Of a DNA stretch of 64,000 bases, positions 29,737-40,828 are shown one piece after another. Position 1 is the stretch's first letter, and each line of letters starts with the position of its first letter. The translations under genes and the position numbers were made by a program. Source of the DNA: Dendrophyllia cribrosa (taxonomy: Eukaryota > Cnidaria > Anthozoa > Scleractinia > Dendrophylliidae); the NCBI GenBank assembly GCA_024195265.1, contig JAJLRJ010000002.1:45392252-45456251 (forward strand), written 5' to 3'. The notes under the pieces are model-generated. The model searched no databases. It had not been told where the DNA came from and saw only the letters and a list, made by a program, of their open reading frames with translations.

Positions 29737-31338
29737 ATGCCACCCAAGCGCAAGCAATCCACCCAACCTCGGCGCAGTACCAGGGCAAGACAAACCGGTC
29801 TCAACCCGGATATCCGATTTGTACCTGATGACACCCTACCCATTGGCCCTCTCCCGGCTGGCACTCTACCTGCTGGCACTCTACCAGCTGGCACTCTACC
29901 GGCGGGCACTCTACCAGCTGGCACTCTACCAGCGGGCACTCTACCGGCGGGCACTCTACCGGCAGGCACTCTACCAGCGGGCACTCTACCAGCGGGCACT
30001 CTACCAGCGGGCACTCTACCGGCTGGCAACCTACTGGCTGGCTCTCTACCGGCGGGTACTCCACCGGCGGGCACTCTACCGGCTGGCACTCTACCGGCGG
30101 GCACTCTACCAGCAGGCACTCTACCGGCTGGCGCTCTACCAGCGGGCACTCTACCAGCGGGCACTCTACCGGCTGGCAACCTAATGGCTGGCTCTTTACC
30201 GGCGGGCACTCTACCAGCTGGCACTAATCCTTCTGGAGTACTTCCTCAGGCCTCAGCTCTACCGACTGGCACTTTACCAGCTGGCGGTCTACCGGCTCAT
30301 GCTCTACCAGTTGGCACTCTAACGGCTGGCACTCTACCGACGGGCACTCTACCGGCTGGCAGTAATCCTCCTGGAGCACTTCCCGAGGTCTCGGCTCTGC
30401 CTCCCAGCATCATTGGCCAAATTGCGACAGAAGTCTCCCGTGCGGTGTCGGCCTCTTTACAGCCATTCCTGGGCTTAACACAGCATGGTCTTTCATCAAT
30501 ACCACCCTGTGGTACAGCTTTACCGGGTATTAGCCTTAATGCCACAGCAGATGCTGCAGTACAGGGGTCTGTGGCATCTGCTTTGCGCTCAGTAACAGGT
30601 ATGCCATTACAAACAGTAGGGATCTCCCAAACAGAGAGTAGGCCTCCCAGTGTTTTTAATTCAATGACTATTTCTATCGATGCGCGACTTGATCCAAAAA
30701 TCAAGGCCAAGATATGGTCCAACGAATACTTTGACTTTGGACAACTCCTTCATTCGGCCCCAGCAGAAAGTCAATACAACATCAGTATTGCAACTGCAAA
30801 TGGGAGTTCAACACCTACTCTTTGTCTGGAGCCAACCAACAAGGCAAAGTCTATCTCCAGTATTGAGGTTTGGACTTCTGCATTCCAAGTGTTTGTGGGT
30901 GTCTATACCTCAAGGTACCCACTTGAGGGCCCTGCCTTAATGAAATATAGTGAGGTAGTTAGAGATTTGGCAGCTAGGGGTTGCGACTGGAGGTATTATG
31001 ATACCAACTTCCGCTATCTGCGTCAGCAAAATCCCACGAGTATGCCTTGGGGGGTGACTCATTGGGAGCTCTGGATCCGTTCCCAGCACTTCCCTCAGGG
31101 CGGTCCCAGGTCCAAGCCTCCTCAAGCTCCCACCCATTCTTCTTATATACCTAAAGGGTATTGTCGCAAATTTCACTCTGGTGCAACATGCCCTGGCTGC
31201 TCATACAAACATGAGTGTCATAAGTGTGGCAGTATGCATCCTTCCACTAAATGTAATTTTCGTGCCCAACACCCCCGTAATCCCCAGCGCTGCCCTGCTG
31301 CCAAATCAAAACCTTCCAACACCAATCCAGGTAAATAG
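29737..31338 (+). CDS. Gag-like ORF with (PAGTL)n repeats and a Cys/His cluster
   Basis: I chose MPPKRKQS at 29737 as start because a likely acceptor (CTGTTTCAG at 29728) lies just upstream and the earlier frame is repeat-derived. The protein has a basic N-terminus, about 35 pentads of the GTLPA type (roughly residues 33-215), a middle domain with DARLDPKIKAKIW, and a C-terminal CRKFHSGATCPGC...HECHKCGSMH...C cluster typical of nucleic-acid-binding gag proteins of this element group. It should package element RNA. It ends in SNTNPGK at 31338. Confidence 0.75.
   Translation: MPPKRKQSTQPRRSTRARQTGLNPDIRFVPDDTLPIGPLPAGTLPAGTLPAGTLPAGTLPAGTLPAGTLPAGTLPAGTLPAGTLPAGTLPAGTLPAGNLLAGSLPAGTPPAGTLPAGTLPAGTLPAGTLPAGALPAGTLPAGTLPAGNLMAGSLPAGTLPAGTNPSGVLPQASALPTGTLPAGGLPAHALPVGTLTAGTLPTGTLPAGSNPPGALPEVSALPPSIIGQIATEVSRAVSASLQPFLGLTQHGLSSIPPCGTALPGISLNATADAAVQGSVASALRSVTGMPLQTVGISQTESRPPSVFNSMTISIDARLDPKIKAKIWSNEYFDFGQLLHSAPAESQYNISIATANGSSTPTLCLEPTNKAKSISSIEVWTSAFQVFVGVYTSRYPLEGPALMKYSEVVRDLAARGCDWRYYDTNFRYLRQQNPTSMPWGVTHWELWIRSQHFPQGGPRSKPPQAPTHSSYIPKGYCRKFHSGATCPGCSYKHECHKCGSMHPSTKCNFRAQHPRNPQRCPAAKSKPSNTNPGK
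29830..30370 (+). repeat. 15-bp coding minisatellite
   Basis: Units of the type CTACCGGCTGGCACT or CTACCAGCGGGCACT stay in frame and vary mainly at codon third positions, so the Pro-Ala-Gly-Thr-Leu period is preserved. Longer-period blocks (GNLLAGS, GNLMAGS, TNPSGVLP) recur, showing higher-order duplication. The other five frames over this tract are artefacts. Confidence 0.9.
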
Positions 31339-32536
31339 ATTAATTCCCCTGTTGACCGAATACCATCAAGGACTCACGTTATATTTATGCAGTGGTTTTC
31401 AACATGGTTTTCCCATTCATTCTGAGGGACCACGCTTGGCTTCTGTTGCCCCTAACCTGTTATCAGCGCAGCAACACCCACACGTTGTTGACGAAAAATT
31501 AGCTAAAGAACTGGCGGCCCATAGGCTGGCTGGTCCCTTTGACACCCCACCTTTTCCCAATTTACGAATCTCTCCATTAGGCGTTGTCCCCAAGAAGACA
31601 CCGGGTGCATACCGTCTAATTCACCATTTATCATACCCCCAAGGGTCTTCGGTCAATGATGGTATTGCTTTTGAGCATTCTACTGTTTCGTATGCTCGTG
31701 TTGATGATGCAATCAAGCTCATCAAACAAGCCGGTCGTGGCTGTTTTCTCGCAAAAACGGATATACAAAATGCCTTTAGAATTATTCCCATACGACCGGC
31801 TGATTATAATCTACTTGGTATGTGTTGGCGGGGTAAATATTATTACGATCGGTGTATGCCGATGGGGTGTGCTAGCTCGTGCCAAACTTTTGAGATTTTT
31901 AGTTCCGCTATTGAGTGGATCGCTAAGAATCTCCTGCATATTCAATTCATGATTCATCTATTAGATGATTTTCTTCTTGTTTCCCCTGCCTTTGACACAT
32001 GCCAAGTGCAGCTAGAGAATTTTCTTGCCTTATGTAATTATCTGGGTATTCCTATGGCACCGGACAAGACCATCGGACCATCTAACGTGTTATCTTTTGC
32101 CGGCATAGAATTAGACGGCAATTGCATGGAAGCTCGCCTTCCTCAAGATAAGCTTGAGAAATGTATTTCCTTGATTATTGATTTTTCTAGGCGCAAAAAG
32201 GTGACACTGAGAGAACTACAGTCTCTTCTCGGTCTTCTAAATTTTGCGTGCTCAGTAGTGGTTCCTGGTCGAGCCTTCCTTCGTCGCCTTATTGACCTAA
32301 CCAAGGGTACTCGGAGACCCGATCATTACATTCGGCTAACTAGAGCAGCCAGAGCCGATCTTTCAACTTGGTCCCAATTCCTCCATGAATTTAATGGACG
32401 CTCTCTGTTCTTGCACGATGTATGGCTCGACTCTGGGACACTCCAATTATACACGGACGCATCTGGTGTCTTAGGTTTTGGCGCCATTTTTGGTGACCAC
32501 TGGTGCTATGGTGAATGGCCAGTTGCTGTAATATAA
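31315..32536 (+). CDS. Reverse transcriptase-RNase H, 3'-truncated
   Basis: The frame is shifted relative to the gag-like ORF and overlaps its last 24 bases; conserved sequence begins TPIQVNRL near 31315, so a frameshift or re-initiation is needed. RT motifs: FLAKTDIQNAF (motif A Asp), MPMGCASSCQTF (motif B) and HLLDDFLLVS (motif C, Asp-Asp). RNase H starts with LYTDASGVLGFGAIFG and stops at GEWP; the last four residues come from flanking genomic DNA. The sequence type (CPMG/CASS motif) fits DIRS-group elements. A tyrosine recombinase should follow but is missing. Confidence 0.85.
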
Positions 32537-33682
32537 ATTTGATTGAAACTCGCGCGCCTGCTTCACTACCATTAGTTTGCTTCTTTATAACTAAATCAGA
32601 ATAATTCACGAATAAGTTACAAAATAACATACGAAAACCGTTTATCTTGTCAGAGGCGCACTACACTATAATATATATAATATCTCGAAATATTTTTGAA
32701 CACGGCGATAGGAGAACATTAAATATAACAGTTGCATTTTTTTGGAAGCCTGATTTGATAATGAAATAACCCGTTATGTCGATTTTCTATTATTCGTGGA
32801 TATAATGCACTTTTTTTTCGCGTAAAATGTCTTTTGTGATTTTAATCAATCATTTCAATTGCTTTAGTTGCTTATAGATTAATTTTCACTCGTAAAATTG
32901 CAATATTTGTCCGCATGTTGAAACGCATTTACTCTACAGCTAGTTTAAAACATCGAACATCTAAATCAAGTTAAATAACTTACCTCTGTAATAATTTAGG
33001 TTCTCAGTTGTCTGCCCTGATTTAAAATGAAAATCTAAACAATAGACAAAAGAAAGAATCGTTATTCGATTAAACAAAAAAAAAAAGACAGTAAAGAATC
33101 CAAAACGAATATTGTGTACTCACACTGTTGGCTCTGTTTAGAACTGAAAAAGAGATAACTTCCTTCATTGCCAGAATTCGCTTCATTTGATTAACAATAA
33201 CAAGGTTCTCGTCGGAACAAGTTTTGTGAAAAAGCAAACATATTTATTTCTTTTTTCTTTCAAGCAATGCTATTCGCTAAAATATATGGTTGCCTAGTGA
33301 CTGTTCCGTTCAATGGAATGACGTGTTTTATTTCTAATTTCCTTTGCATGATTCCTTCCTGTAACAGTGCGAGAGTCATTAACAATATACCGAATACTTC
33401 TATTTGAAAACATAATATAAATGCCTTTAAGTTTTAGTAATCAAGGAATGACGATTTTTCTCGCCTTTAAGGAGTTTCTAGTATCACGGATCTGGTTCGA
33501 CCTAACTTACAGTTGTGAATGTAACGAGTCGATAAACAGTCTGTAATAACATCAAAGCCAGAGCTATTTTGTGTCTTCAAAAAACTTGGCTTGTAGATTA
33601 ACTCAGTTCATTCTTGGGTCCTGGATACTCGTTCAAATAATTTAATCTCGCCATCTGCACTGTGAAGCTGACATGCAGTTTA
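32532..33682. other. Array 5' flank of U2, second part
   Basis: It resumes the flank interrupted at 28102 and matches 9910-11140. It retains the donor-like GTAAGTTATTT (exon end at 32984 on the minus strand). No gene is seen. Confidence 0.55.
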
Positions 33683-34803
33683 AAGGTGTTTCCTTCCAGT
33701 TTCCGTGTAGCCGCACCGACCAGTTTTGAGCGGCCGTTTAACTAACTTAATTTCCTTTATTGAATTAGCATGAAACTTACACAAAATATTGTACATAGTT
33801 TGAAGTTTATAAGAGTGTAATAATTTTGTAAATCCCTTTTAAAATTGCGGAGATAAACGAGAAACATTGAAATCACTTGAGTCTGAATTCCGAACGATTG
33901 CGATGGCGTCTAGAAAAATCAAAACTATTACGATAAACTAGTATGACATATGGCAAACAAAATATCTAAAAATTAGAAACTTTTGTCAAGCTGATTTTGA
34001 GTAAATCAGAGAAACATTTCGAACTTGTGATTTTGCATGTGTATGAGCACATCCACAAGTTCCTCAATTACCGTGTGGCATGAAATTTTCGCGGGAGTTT
34101 ATTTTCGCGAATTTTCCGGCGACTCGCGATAATTAAATCTCGTGAAAATTTACTCCATTTCTTTATATTACTGAATTTCAATATTAAATTGACTGCAAAC
34201 AATATCACAGCCTTCTTCTTTGCAATTTAAACAAAATGAACAGTGTTTGCGGTCTCTGTGTAAATTTATAACTCTAGAGGAGACTATCTACTGAGAAACA
34301 AACATTTATGACTGCGGTACATGAAAACCAGTGTCCAGTGTCTATGCAAACGGGTTGTCTGATGGAACACTATTCTCAAGGGCATTCGTGATGCCACATT
34401 TACGCCATCCATTAAGAATGATGGAAGGGTTGCTGTTCAGGTAGATGAAGAAATCGAGCAGCCATTTCGAGGTTTTCCAGGCCAACCTACCGCATGCTTC
34501 GTATGCTGTAGCTTTGAGTTGTAATGGCCGACTTGTGGCATTTATTAGTTGGAGAATACATAAACAAAATGTTAAAAAAATATGTGAAACCCCTTGTTGC
34601 TATTTTTGTATGTATCAGTGCCGAACGTGAAATAGCGAAGAGAAATTTGCCTAAGATCCGCGAAACGCGAAACGCACAAAATCGAGCAAGAAACGGAAAA
34701 AACTTTAGAGAACGGATAATGGCCGCTCGCTAATGTTTTTTTGTTTCTCGCTCGACGGACTAAGCTGGGAAAGAGAGACTGCTCGTATTCTATTCAAACT
34801 GAC
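33683..34803. other. Foreign segment replacing part of the U2 flank
   Basis: The flank homology breaks after ACATGCAGTTTA and resumes near TTTCTGAAACATATC. The segment contains TGAAATTTTCGCGGGAG and TTTTCGCGAATTTTCC near 34081-34120, a motif common in short cnidarian DNA transposons, and ATCCGCGAAACGCGAAAC near 34655. I cannot define its termini or any gene. Confidence 0.45.
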
Positions 34804-35237
34804 GATGTATGAAGTTTTTTCTGAAACATATCTTCAAAACATATCACTGAAACTGAAATGTTTTTAACTTTGTTAATAAAACACGGTTTAGTTGTGGATT
34901 TACCATAGTTTTCACAGAATTCCAATTCCAAGAATGAAACTCAATAAGAAACAAAACATAAACAGTCTTCAAATTTATAGCTATATACTTAGAACAGAAC
35001 AAAAAGCCAGTTTGAGAGGCCTTTCCAGCGATTAGATGTGCATTTTCGCAATAGGGTAATTTATACAACTTCAGTATTCTATCATTTTTTACCGTCTTTA
35101 TATCACTTTATGGCACGTTTAAGTTTAAGTGAGTGTAAAGAAATCCAGAATTAAGTCTCAGTTACTGAAAAATTCTTGATTCGGGTGATTCTAGATACTG
35201 CAGTATTTGTACCCACCTCAAGTGACCATTGTAACAT
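34804..35237. other. Distal U2 flank, no gene
   Basis: TTTAGTTGTGGATTTACC and GTACCCACCTCAAGTGACC match 11460-11880 and 57780-58180, so this is array flank. Homology ends near 35237. Confidence 0.55.
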
Positions 35238-36325
35238 GGTTTAGTATTCTTGGAGAATACCAGAAATCTCCAAAGCTATGCTTGGGCAAGTTCATGTTTT
35301 ATTGTTTGCTACACTGCTAAAACAAGGGCTTCTGACAACAAGTGGTATCCTCGGGAATAGCAAATGAATCGTGCTCATTCGTTTTTTGGCGCCAATTCAG
35401 CGAATGACGTACACGCAACCTACCCACCCACCCCAGGCCCTTATGCGTACTTTGTGTTGTCTTGTGAGAGAGAGATTTGTTTCACGCTCACTCATTTTTT
35501 TGCGCCAATTCATGTACGTCTCTTTTCCATTTTATGTACTTGTCGCATTCAGATTTGCTGACTGTTTTGTTGTGGAAACATTGTTTCTTCTAATGTGGCT
35601 AAACTGGTAAACTGCATTTGTTTCAGCAAATTTGTGTTCGCAACAAATGTTTCTACTGCGGCTAAACTAAGAAACATTTGCGTCCGCACAATGTTTGCTA
35701 GTTTAGCCAAACCTTAAGACATTATTTTCTGCTTCTCTTTTTATTCGTCTGACCGCTAGGTTGGATGGTCAGCCAGACGCGGTTTTCCTGTTCACTTCAA
35801 AAGGGTTGAGAAGAAGCGATCAAAAGTGTGCTGGGAGAAATTAGACGTTTCATTAGAAGGTTTTTTTTGTCGAATTTCAGTGTAAAAGAGATGTTTTGTT
35901 TAGAGCAAACAGAGCATTCAGTCTGAGAGAAAATACTGATCTTTTTTTTAACGACAAAGTAAATTTAAAAACAAAAACATCCCAGATGAAGAAATTGTTT
36001 ATGGAGTGCCTCGTTTCTGAAGCCCTGAATGTATTTCAAGCCGGTCAATGTGTAAAGTAAACAATATACATATAATGCTAACGAAATCAGGACCATGTAG
36101 TTATTCATTTCCCTACGAACCCACTCGAGTGATTAGGCTGGTTGCCACCAGTGTATTTACTTCTTGGCGAAAGAGGTTGACATGCGTGTTCACGTGTAAA
36201 TCAGCTGGAAAAATTGAGTTTAAATATTGTAACCAGGGCTCGGTTGCATAAAACATCATAAGATAAAATGGGATTTTCTGCAACCGTTTTCTGTGTTTCA
36301 AGTAATAGATCAACAACGAGTGCGA
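35238..36325. other. Unique DNA with a possible MITE, no gene recognised
   Basis: Bases 35262-35410 match 14370-14600. From 35570 to 35720 the words AAACATT, GGCTAAACT and their inverses (TTTAGCC, AATGTTT) recur, suggesting a small inverted-repeat element. I see no coding exon. Confidence 0.45.
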
Positions 36326-36430
36326 GGGTTTCATCGGGGCATCCAAACACCGAGAAGCAATGAACGCACGAGGCCGCTTTGGCCGAGTGCTTTTATTGTT
36401 TCAAGGTGTTTGGATGCCCCGATGAAACCC
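36326..36430. repeat. 105-bp fold-back repeat
   Basis: GGGTTTCATCGGGGCATCCA at the left is exactly inverted as TGGATGCCCCGATGAAACCC at the right; arms are 26 bp and the loop about 53 bp. It is probably a tiny MITE. Transcribed, it would fold into a long hairpin. Confidence 0.8.
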
Positions 36431-36539
36431 GAAGCACGAGTTTTTGATGTGGCTTCTGAAATGAAACAATACAGAATTATTCAGTGTTAGTTTTTTTGGC
36501 TTTGTCCTTTTCAAATGCCGTCACATGCATAATTTTATT

Positions 36540-36553
36540 TAGTATCACCCAAC

Positions 36554-36591
<38 letters not shown>

Positions 36592-36738
36592 GCTACTAGG
36601 GGTCTAATAGTAATAGTCATCGAGTAGCGAAATTCGCCGGTTTTATTTTTCGTTTTATTCCCAAATAAATATTTCTTCAACTTGCAATTGCTTTTTTTTA
36701 TTATTGCCTTTTTCTGTCCGACTAGTTGGGTGATACTA
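36540..36738. mobile_element. 199-bp MITE with 18-bp TIRs
   Basis: Termini are TAGTATCACCCAACTAGT and ACTAGTTGGGTGATACTA, an exact inverted pair. The interior is AT-rich without coding capacity. It lies just upstream of the recombinase-like gene fragment. Confidence 0.85.
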
Positions 36739-36741
<3 letters not shown>

Positions 36742-36772
<31 letters not shown>

Positions 36773-36842
36773 GTCAATAGCCCATTCGGCTTCGCCTCAT
36801 GGGCTATTGACCCGTAGCCCTTTCGGGCTACGGGTCTAATTG
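36742..36842. mobile_element. 101-bp palindromic MITE
   Basis: It runs from CAATTAGACCC to GGGTCTAATTG and contains paired words such as GGGTCAATAGCCCAT/ATGGGCTATTGACCC and CCTCAAGGGCCACGGG/CCCGTAGCCCTTTCGGG. It is almost entirely self-complementary and adjoins the preceding MITE within 3 bp. Confidence 0.85.
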
Positions 36843-36866
36843 TTAATGAGCTTGTTGTGTTTCGCC

Positions 36867-37490
36867 ATTTGCGAAGCAGAAGCGTCTCGGTTTAGGGAGG
36901 CTAAAACGGTTATCGAAGAAGAATATCTAGTCGATAGAGCTATTCCCCCGTCAACGAATAATAAAAAACAAATGGGCAACATCCATTTTCTACGAATTGC
37001 AAACTTCTCGGACGGTTCAAGTTCCCGTTCTCTGAGATTCGAGAGGAATGTTTAAGGACTGTGATTTACACAAGATTATGTCACTTTCTGCTCGTATCGA
37101 AGAAACGGACGCATTGAGTTTGAATTATTGGCTTAGCAAATTTGTCATGGACGTGGCCAAAAAGTCGGGAGAGAGATATCCACCGAAGACTATTTGTGGC
37201 ATAATATGCGGTATCCGACCCTTTCTAGAAGAGAAAAAAGGTGCTAAAGTATTAAATCCTCTTGATAATGGCAACCGAAGGTGAGAAAAATGGTCCATTT
37301 TGTTTTTAAATTAAAATGTCGATGTCATGTTGAAGTTCCAGTTATAATACTCAGATTATTGTTTTGAAGGTTTACTCTGTTTCACCGAGCATTGGACGCG
37401 GAATCGAAAGATGGCACACGAGAGGGCTTACATTTGAAGACCAAGAAAGGAATGAAAGGTTCCGAATGTAATTATACTATAGGTTACAAA
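36867..37490 (+). pseudogene. Crypton-type tyrosine recombinase (DUF3504/KIAA1958-like) fragment, D2 copy
   Basis: An upstream frame encodes EASRFREAKTVIEEEYLVD and then NNKK. The conserved continuation (KWATSIFYELQ) lies in another frame from about 36967, so a frameshift sits in the A-rich stretch near 36960-36966. The second frame runs through LNYWLSKFVMDV and YPPKTICGIICG to a donor, CGAAG|GTGAG, at 37280/37281. A second exon near 37371-37460 encodes LDAESKDGTREGL. The family carries a DNA-binding SAM-like domain before a tyrosine-recombinase fold, which I do not find. It extends further left than the D1 copy can show. Confidence 0.6.
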
Positions 37491-37749
37491 TTGTAATGAT
37501 AATGCTGCGAGCAGATGCTGGCAGTAAAACATAACGGAAACAGGAAATTTACATACAGATTTTGATAATTTCATAAATTTATTTATTGGGTCAATTACCA
37601 TGATTTTCGAATTACATAAACAAAAAAAAGCAAGGCTGATTTACTATTATTTATAGCTGATTAGATCCTCAATTTGGATCCGGTGTTTCTGTTTTGTTAC
37701 GTTGGTCCTTGCCTTAAAAATTGCAATCGAATTACATACCATATAAGTA

Positions 37750-38520
37750 GTTCTTTGTGATCCATTGTTCAATCGGCAAACTCTGAGCACGTAACAACGC
37801 TAAAAAACTCATAAAAGAACATTGCCTTTCCCGTGAAATGTCACCAAATTGTTCGTGACCTTGATGAATGCTCTTTGTGATCCATTGTTCAATCGGCAAG
37901 AGCCAAAACAACGCTGAAAAACTCATAAAACAAAACATTGCCTTCCCCGCGAAATGTCACTAAATCGTTCGTGACCTTGATGAATGCTCTTTGTGATCCA
38001 TTGTTCAGCGTAACGCGTAGGCAACACAGTTGAATTATTTAACGACTACGTACCGCGTAGCAAGAAAAAATATTGCCCTGTCCTCTTGGATTATTTAACG
38101 ACTGCTAAGAAAGGAACACCCAAATAACGATAACTCGCCGAAATCGCGTTAAATCGCCCCGAGGAGCAGGCAAACAACAAAGAATACAACACAGCAACAG
38201 GGTAAGTCAATTTTATTCACATACGATTCGAATTTTTAAGTTTCGATGCAAAACCGTTGAGTTCCCATACAAACCTTTATAACTCGAATCTTTGTAACAC
38301 AATACCGCTCATAAAGCAAGGGTCACGTCCCGGTTATCTGATAGTGAGCTTGGGCCGCCTGTGTCCTGAGGCACTCGAAATGGCAGGGTATTCTGCAGTT
38401 ACTCCGGTCCATTGTTCAATCGGCAAACTCTGAGCACGTAACAACGCTGAAAAACTCATAAAAAAAAACATTGTCTTCCCCGTGAAATGTCATTAAATCG
38501 TTCGTGACTTTGATGAATGC
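37750..38520. repeat. 118-bp tandem repeats and single palindrome arm, D2
   Basis: Units start near 37751, 37871 and 37987, as in D1. The sequence from 38107 to about 38370 corresponds to only the right arm of the D1 palindrome; a further 118-bp unit follows at 38405-38520. Confidence 0.85.
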
Positions 38521-39420
38521 TTCCAGCAACAAATAAGTTCGAATTTGGCATGATGCATTTGCAAATATCGAAGAAACGAAGAGAAGCGAGAATGTGCTAT
38601 GGACGGCGAAAGATGCATCCAGATCCAGGCGCATCTAAGTTATGATGACACCGCTGGATGTACGCTTGCTCAAAATCATCGTGACAAACATCAAAATCTC
38701 AAAAATCGAGACTGCAGCAGCATAACATAAAGCACAGGGAACCCAAGCAATCACAGGCAAACCAAAGATTTAAGTGTGCTACTCGCCTGGGGGCTCGCAG
38801 CAATAATAGGCCCTTTGCATAACGTCACAAATATGTCAAGACAATGAGTGACTGGATGGCATGGAGAACAGTGGGATTTCGAAAACAATGAATAGACAAT
38901 GAAACATTCCGATCACTGAACCGTGACTGAATAGCACTATTGTTATGCAAGTCATGTTATGACGTTATGCAAAGGGCCTATTGAGTGGAATAACGTGTAT
39001 TGTTGCAAAACTCATTAAGATGCAAGTGTTTGATTTGAGATCAAACACGGTTTTGAACTGAAATCAAAACCCTAAAGATCTTGATCTGGTGTTTCATTGG
39101 GTATCAAGACTCATCCACCTGACCCAAATGGACGTCATTTATTGGCTGGTTACTTTATGAATTATTAATGAATTTGAGAAATGATTTTCTCGCGCTCTCT
39201 TTGTGCTGCGCCTTCCGTCGAGTTATCCAAGATAACGTGAAAGCAAATCCTCCGAAATAAAGATAATGGTTGCCGAAAATCCCACTTAATCTTAAGTTGC
39301 TTTATACAACCGGGCCCAGGCTAAGAAGTAACGAAAACGTTATTACATGAGGGATAGGTTACCCTCACTCCACTTGCAACCCTCACCCTTCGTGGTGAGC
39401 TCACTCGCCAGCTCGTTTAC

Positions 39421-39720
39421 TTGGATTCAAAATGTGACTCAAAATGCGAGCAAGCATACAGGCTATACAATAGATCTTCCACGAAGTGCCAACAAGAGGC
39501 CTGGGAACGCGTCACGATCTATTTTTCAAGTGAGAATTCCTTTGTCGTGAAAGTTTTAAATTATGTTTCTTTAAGTGAGCATTTTGAACATGAGATCAGA
39601 CCAGAATGCTACGATGCTAACAGAATGCTATTTCAGAGTTACAATCGTACCTGTGGGAGGGTACCCGGGGTAGCTAGCCTTTACGACCTGATTGTAACAG
39701 GATCTTGGGACAAAAGGTGA
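39421..39720 (+). CDS. Unrecognised small ORF, D2 copy
   Basis: This is a 99-codon frame starting MDSKCDSKCEQ, otherwise the same as the D1 copy. I know no homologue. The short time since duplication means frame retention is weak evidence. Confidence 0.2.
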   Translation: MDSKCDSKCEQAYRLYNRSSTKCQQEAWERVTIYFSSENSFVVKVLNYVSLSEHFEHEIRPECYDANRMLFQSYNRTCGRVPGVASLYDLIVTGSWDKR

Positions 39721-39771
39721 CGGTACGTTCATCTGGAGCGAACTTTATAAAGTGATAATTAAAGGGACACG

Positions 39772-39897
39772 AAGGGACACTGTCACAAGGGCGCATGCAT
39801 TTTTGAAATTGACACTTCGACTTGAAAAATTTAAGCTAAACTTTTCAAGTTTCGATTTGAGAAACTGGCGCATGCGCCCTCGTGACAGTGTCCCTTT
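39772..39897. mobile_element. Small MITE, D2 copy
   Basis: It has the same termini (AAGGGACACTGTC / GACAGTGTCCCTT) and position as the D1 element, so it was inherited by duplication. Confidence 0.8.
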
Positions 39898-40263
39898 AAA
39901 GTGAAAATAACAGTGATTTTTTTATTTGCTTGATCGAATCTACATGATGTTCTGATAAGAAAATGGAAAAAAAATTGCGATATCGATTTTTCTTCTCTGC
40001 GTTGTAGCCATCTAAAAACGTGAAATTTCACTTCCGGTGTGTTACAAAATCGCGTAAGAAGAAAGACTGGAAATAGTCCGCTGTGACGTCAATACAAGAA
40101 TGCCGGTGTCGAGGTTTCTCAGTTCCTCACATTTTTTTGATGCGCCCTGAGGAAGAAACATGGTTCTATTAACTAAAGGGGTGTTGTCTATGGTTGTAGC
40201 AACACGCACCAAAAAACGGAGGAAATGAGAAATCGATGAAACTGAACTAATGAGAAAATAAAA

Positions 40264-40828
40264 CGCTCTGGGTAAAGTTGGATCTTGTACCTAAAAAAAG
40301 GTAATCAGCTATTGAGTTTGGACTTCTTTTTCAGTTTCCTATCTTTTGGCTGATAATTGAAATCAATACGTATCTCTTAGAAAAGTAACTTTTAGGGCCG
40401 CGTTATTTTAATACGATAAAAGGGTTAAGAAAAATGGGGCCTGAATACTAGTAAGAATAATACAAGCAGCTGTCATTCAATATTTCGCCATTATATGGAC
40501 ATAGAATTGCATTAAAAAAGAAGGCCATTTGATAATGATCCTGGACATTATTTCTACTGAAACAGAATGACTTTGAAACCTGCCGGTAAGGATACGTCTG
40601 AAGAAGTAATGCAGTTTCTTTGCAAATTTTTGGTTATTTTATACGCTAAAGTCAGTTTTAGGTTTTAGAAAAACTTTTTAAGAAAGTCCCGGTGGTCACA
40701 TAACATCCATTTACTGCTGAGCTTTTGACAACTCTTTAATGAAGATCCGGGACATTTCGGCCCAGCCTGTATCTGCGTCAGCATTCTTGTGGCCTTTGTT
40801 GCTGTTTCCAACTTAATCCCACTCCCAT
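40264..40828 (-). pseudogene. CTHRC1-like: CTHRC1-like relic, D2 copy
   Basis: The 3' flank is followed by the terminal part of exon 3 (40711-40798), cut at the same point as the D1 relic. It lacks all upstream exons. The truncation therefore predates the segmental duplication. Confidence 0.8.

Larger units (their letters stand above)
28103..32531 (+). mobile_element. Truncated DIRS/Ngaro-like retroelement
   Basis: Three plus-strand ORFs follow in order: an SGNH hydrolase, a gag-like protein with a pentapeptide repeat and Cys/His cluster, and RT-RNase H. TTGCTGTAA stands at both edges (28094-28102 and 32523-32531), and the undisturbed U1 site has it once. The element stops abruptly in RNase H; no tyrosine recombinase follows. 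DIRS-group elements normally make no target duplication, so the 9-bp repeat may be microhomology at a deletion or a non-standard insertion. Upstream of the first ORF, TGTATAAAGCACG resembles a TATA region and AAG|GTACGTA a donor. Confidence 0.8.

Noticed and set aside
29652..30224. Minus-strand and alternate-frame repeat proteins over the minisatellite
   Set aside because: They mirror the 15-bp repeat, and the frame with gag-like N- and C-terminal domains is the supported one.
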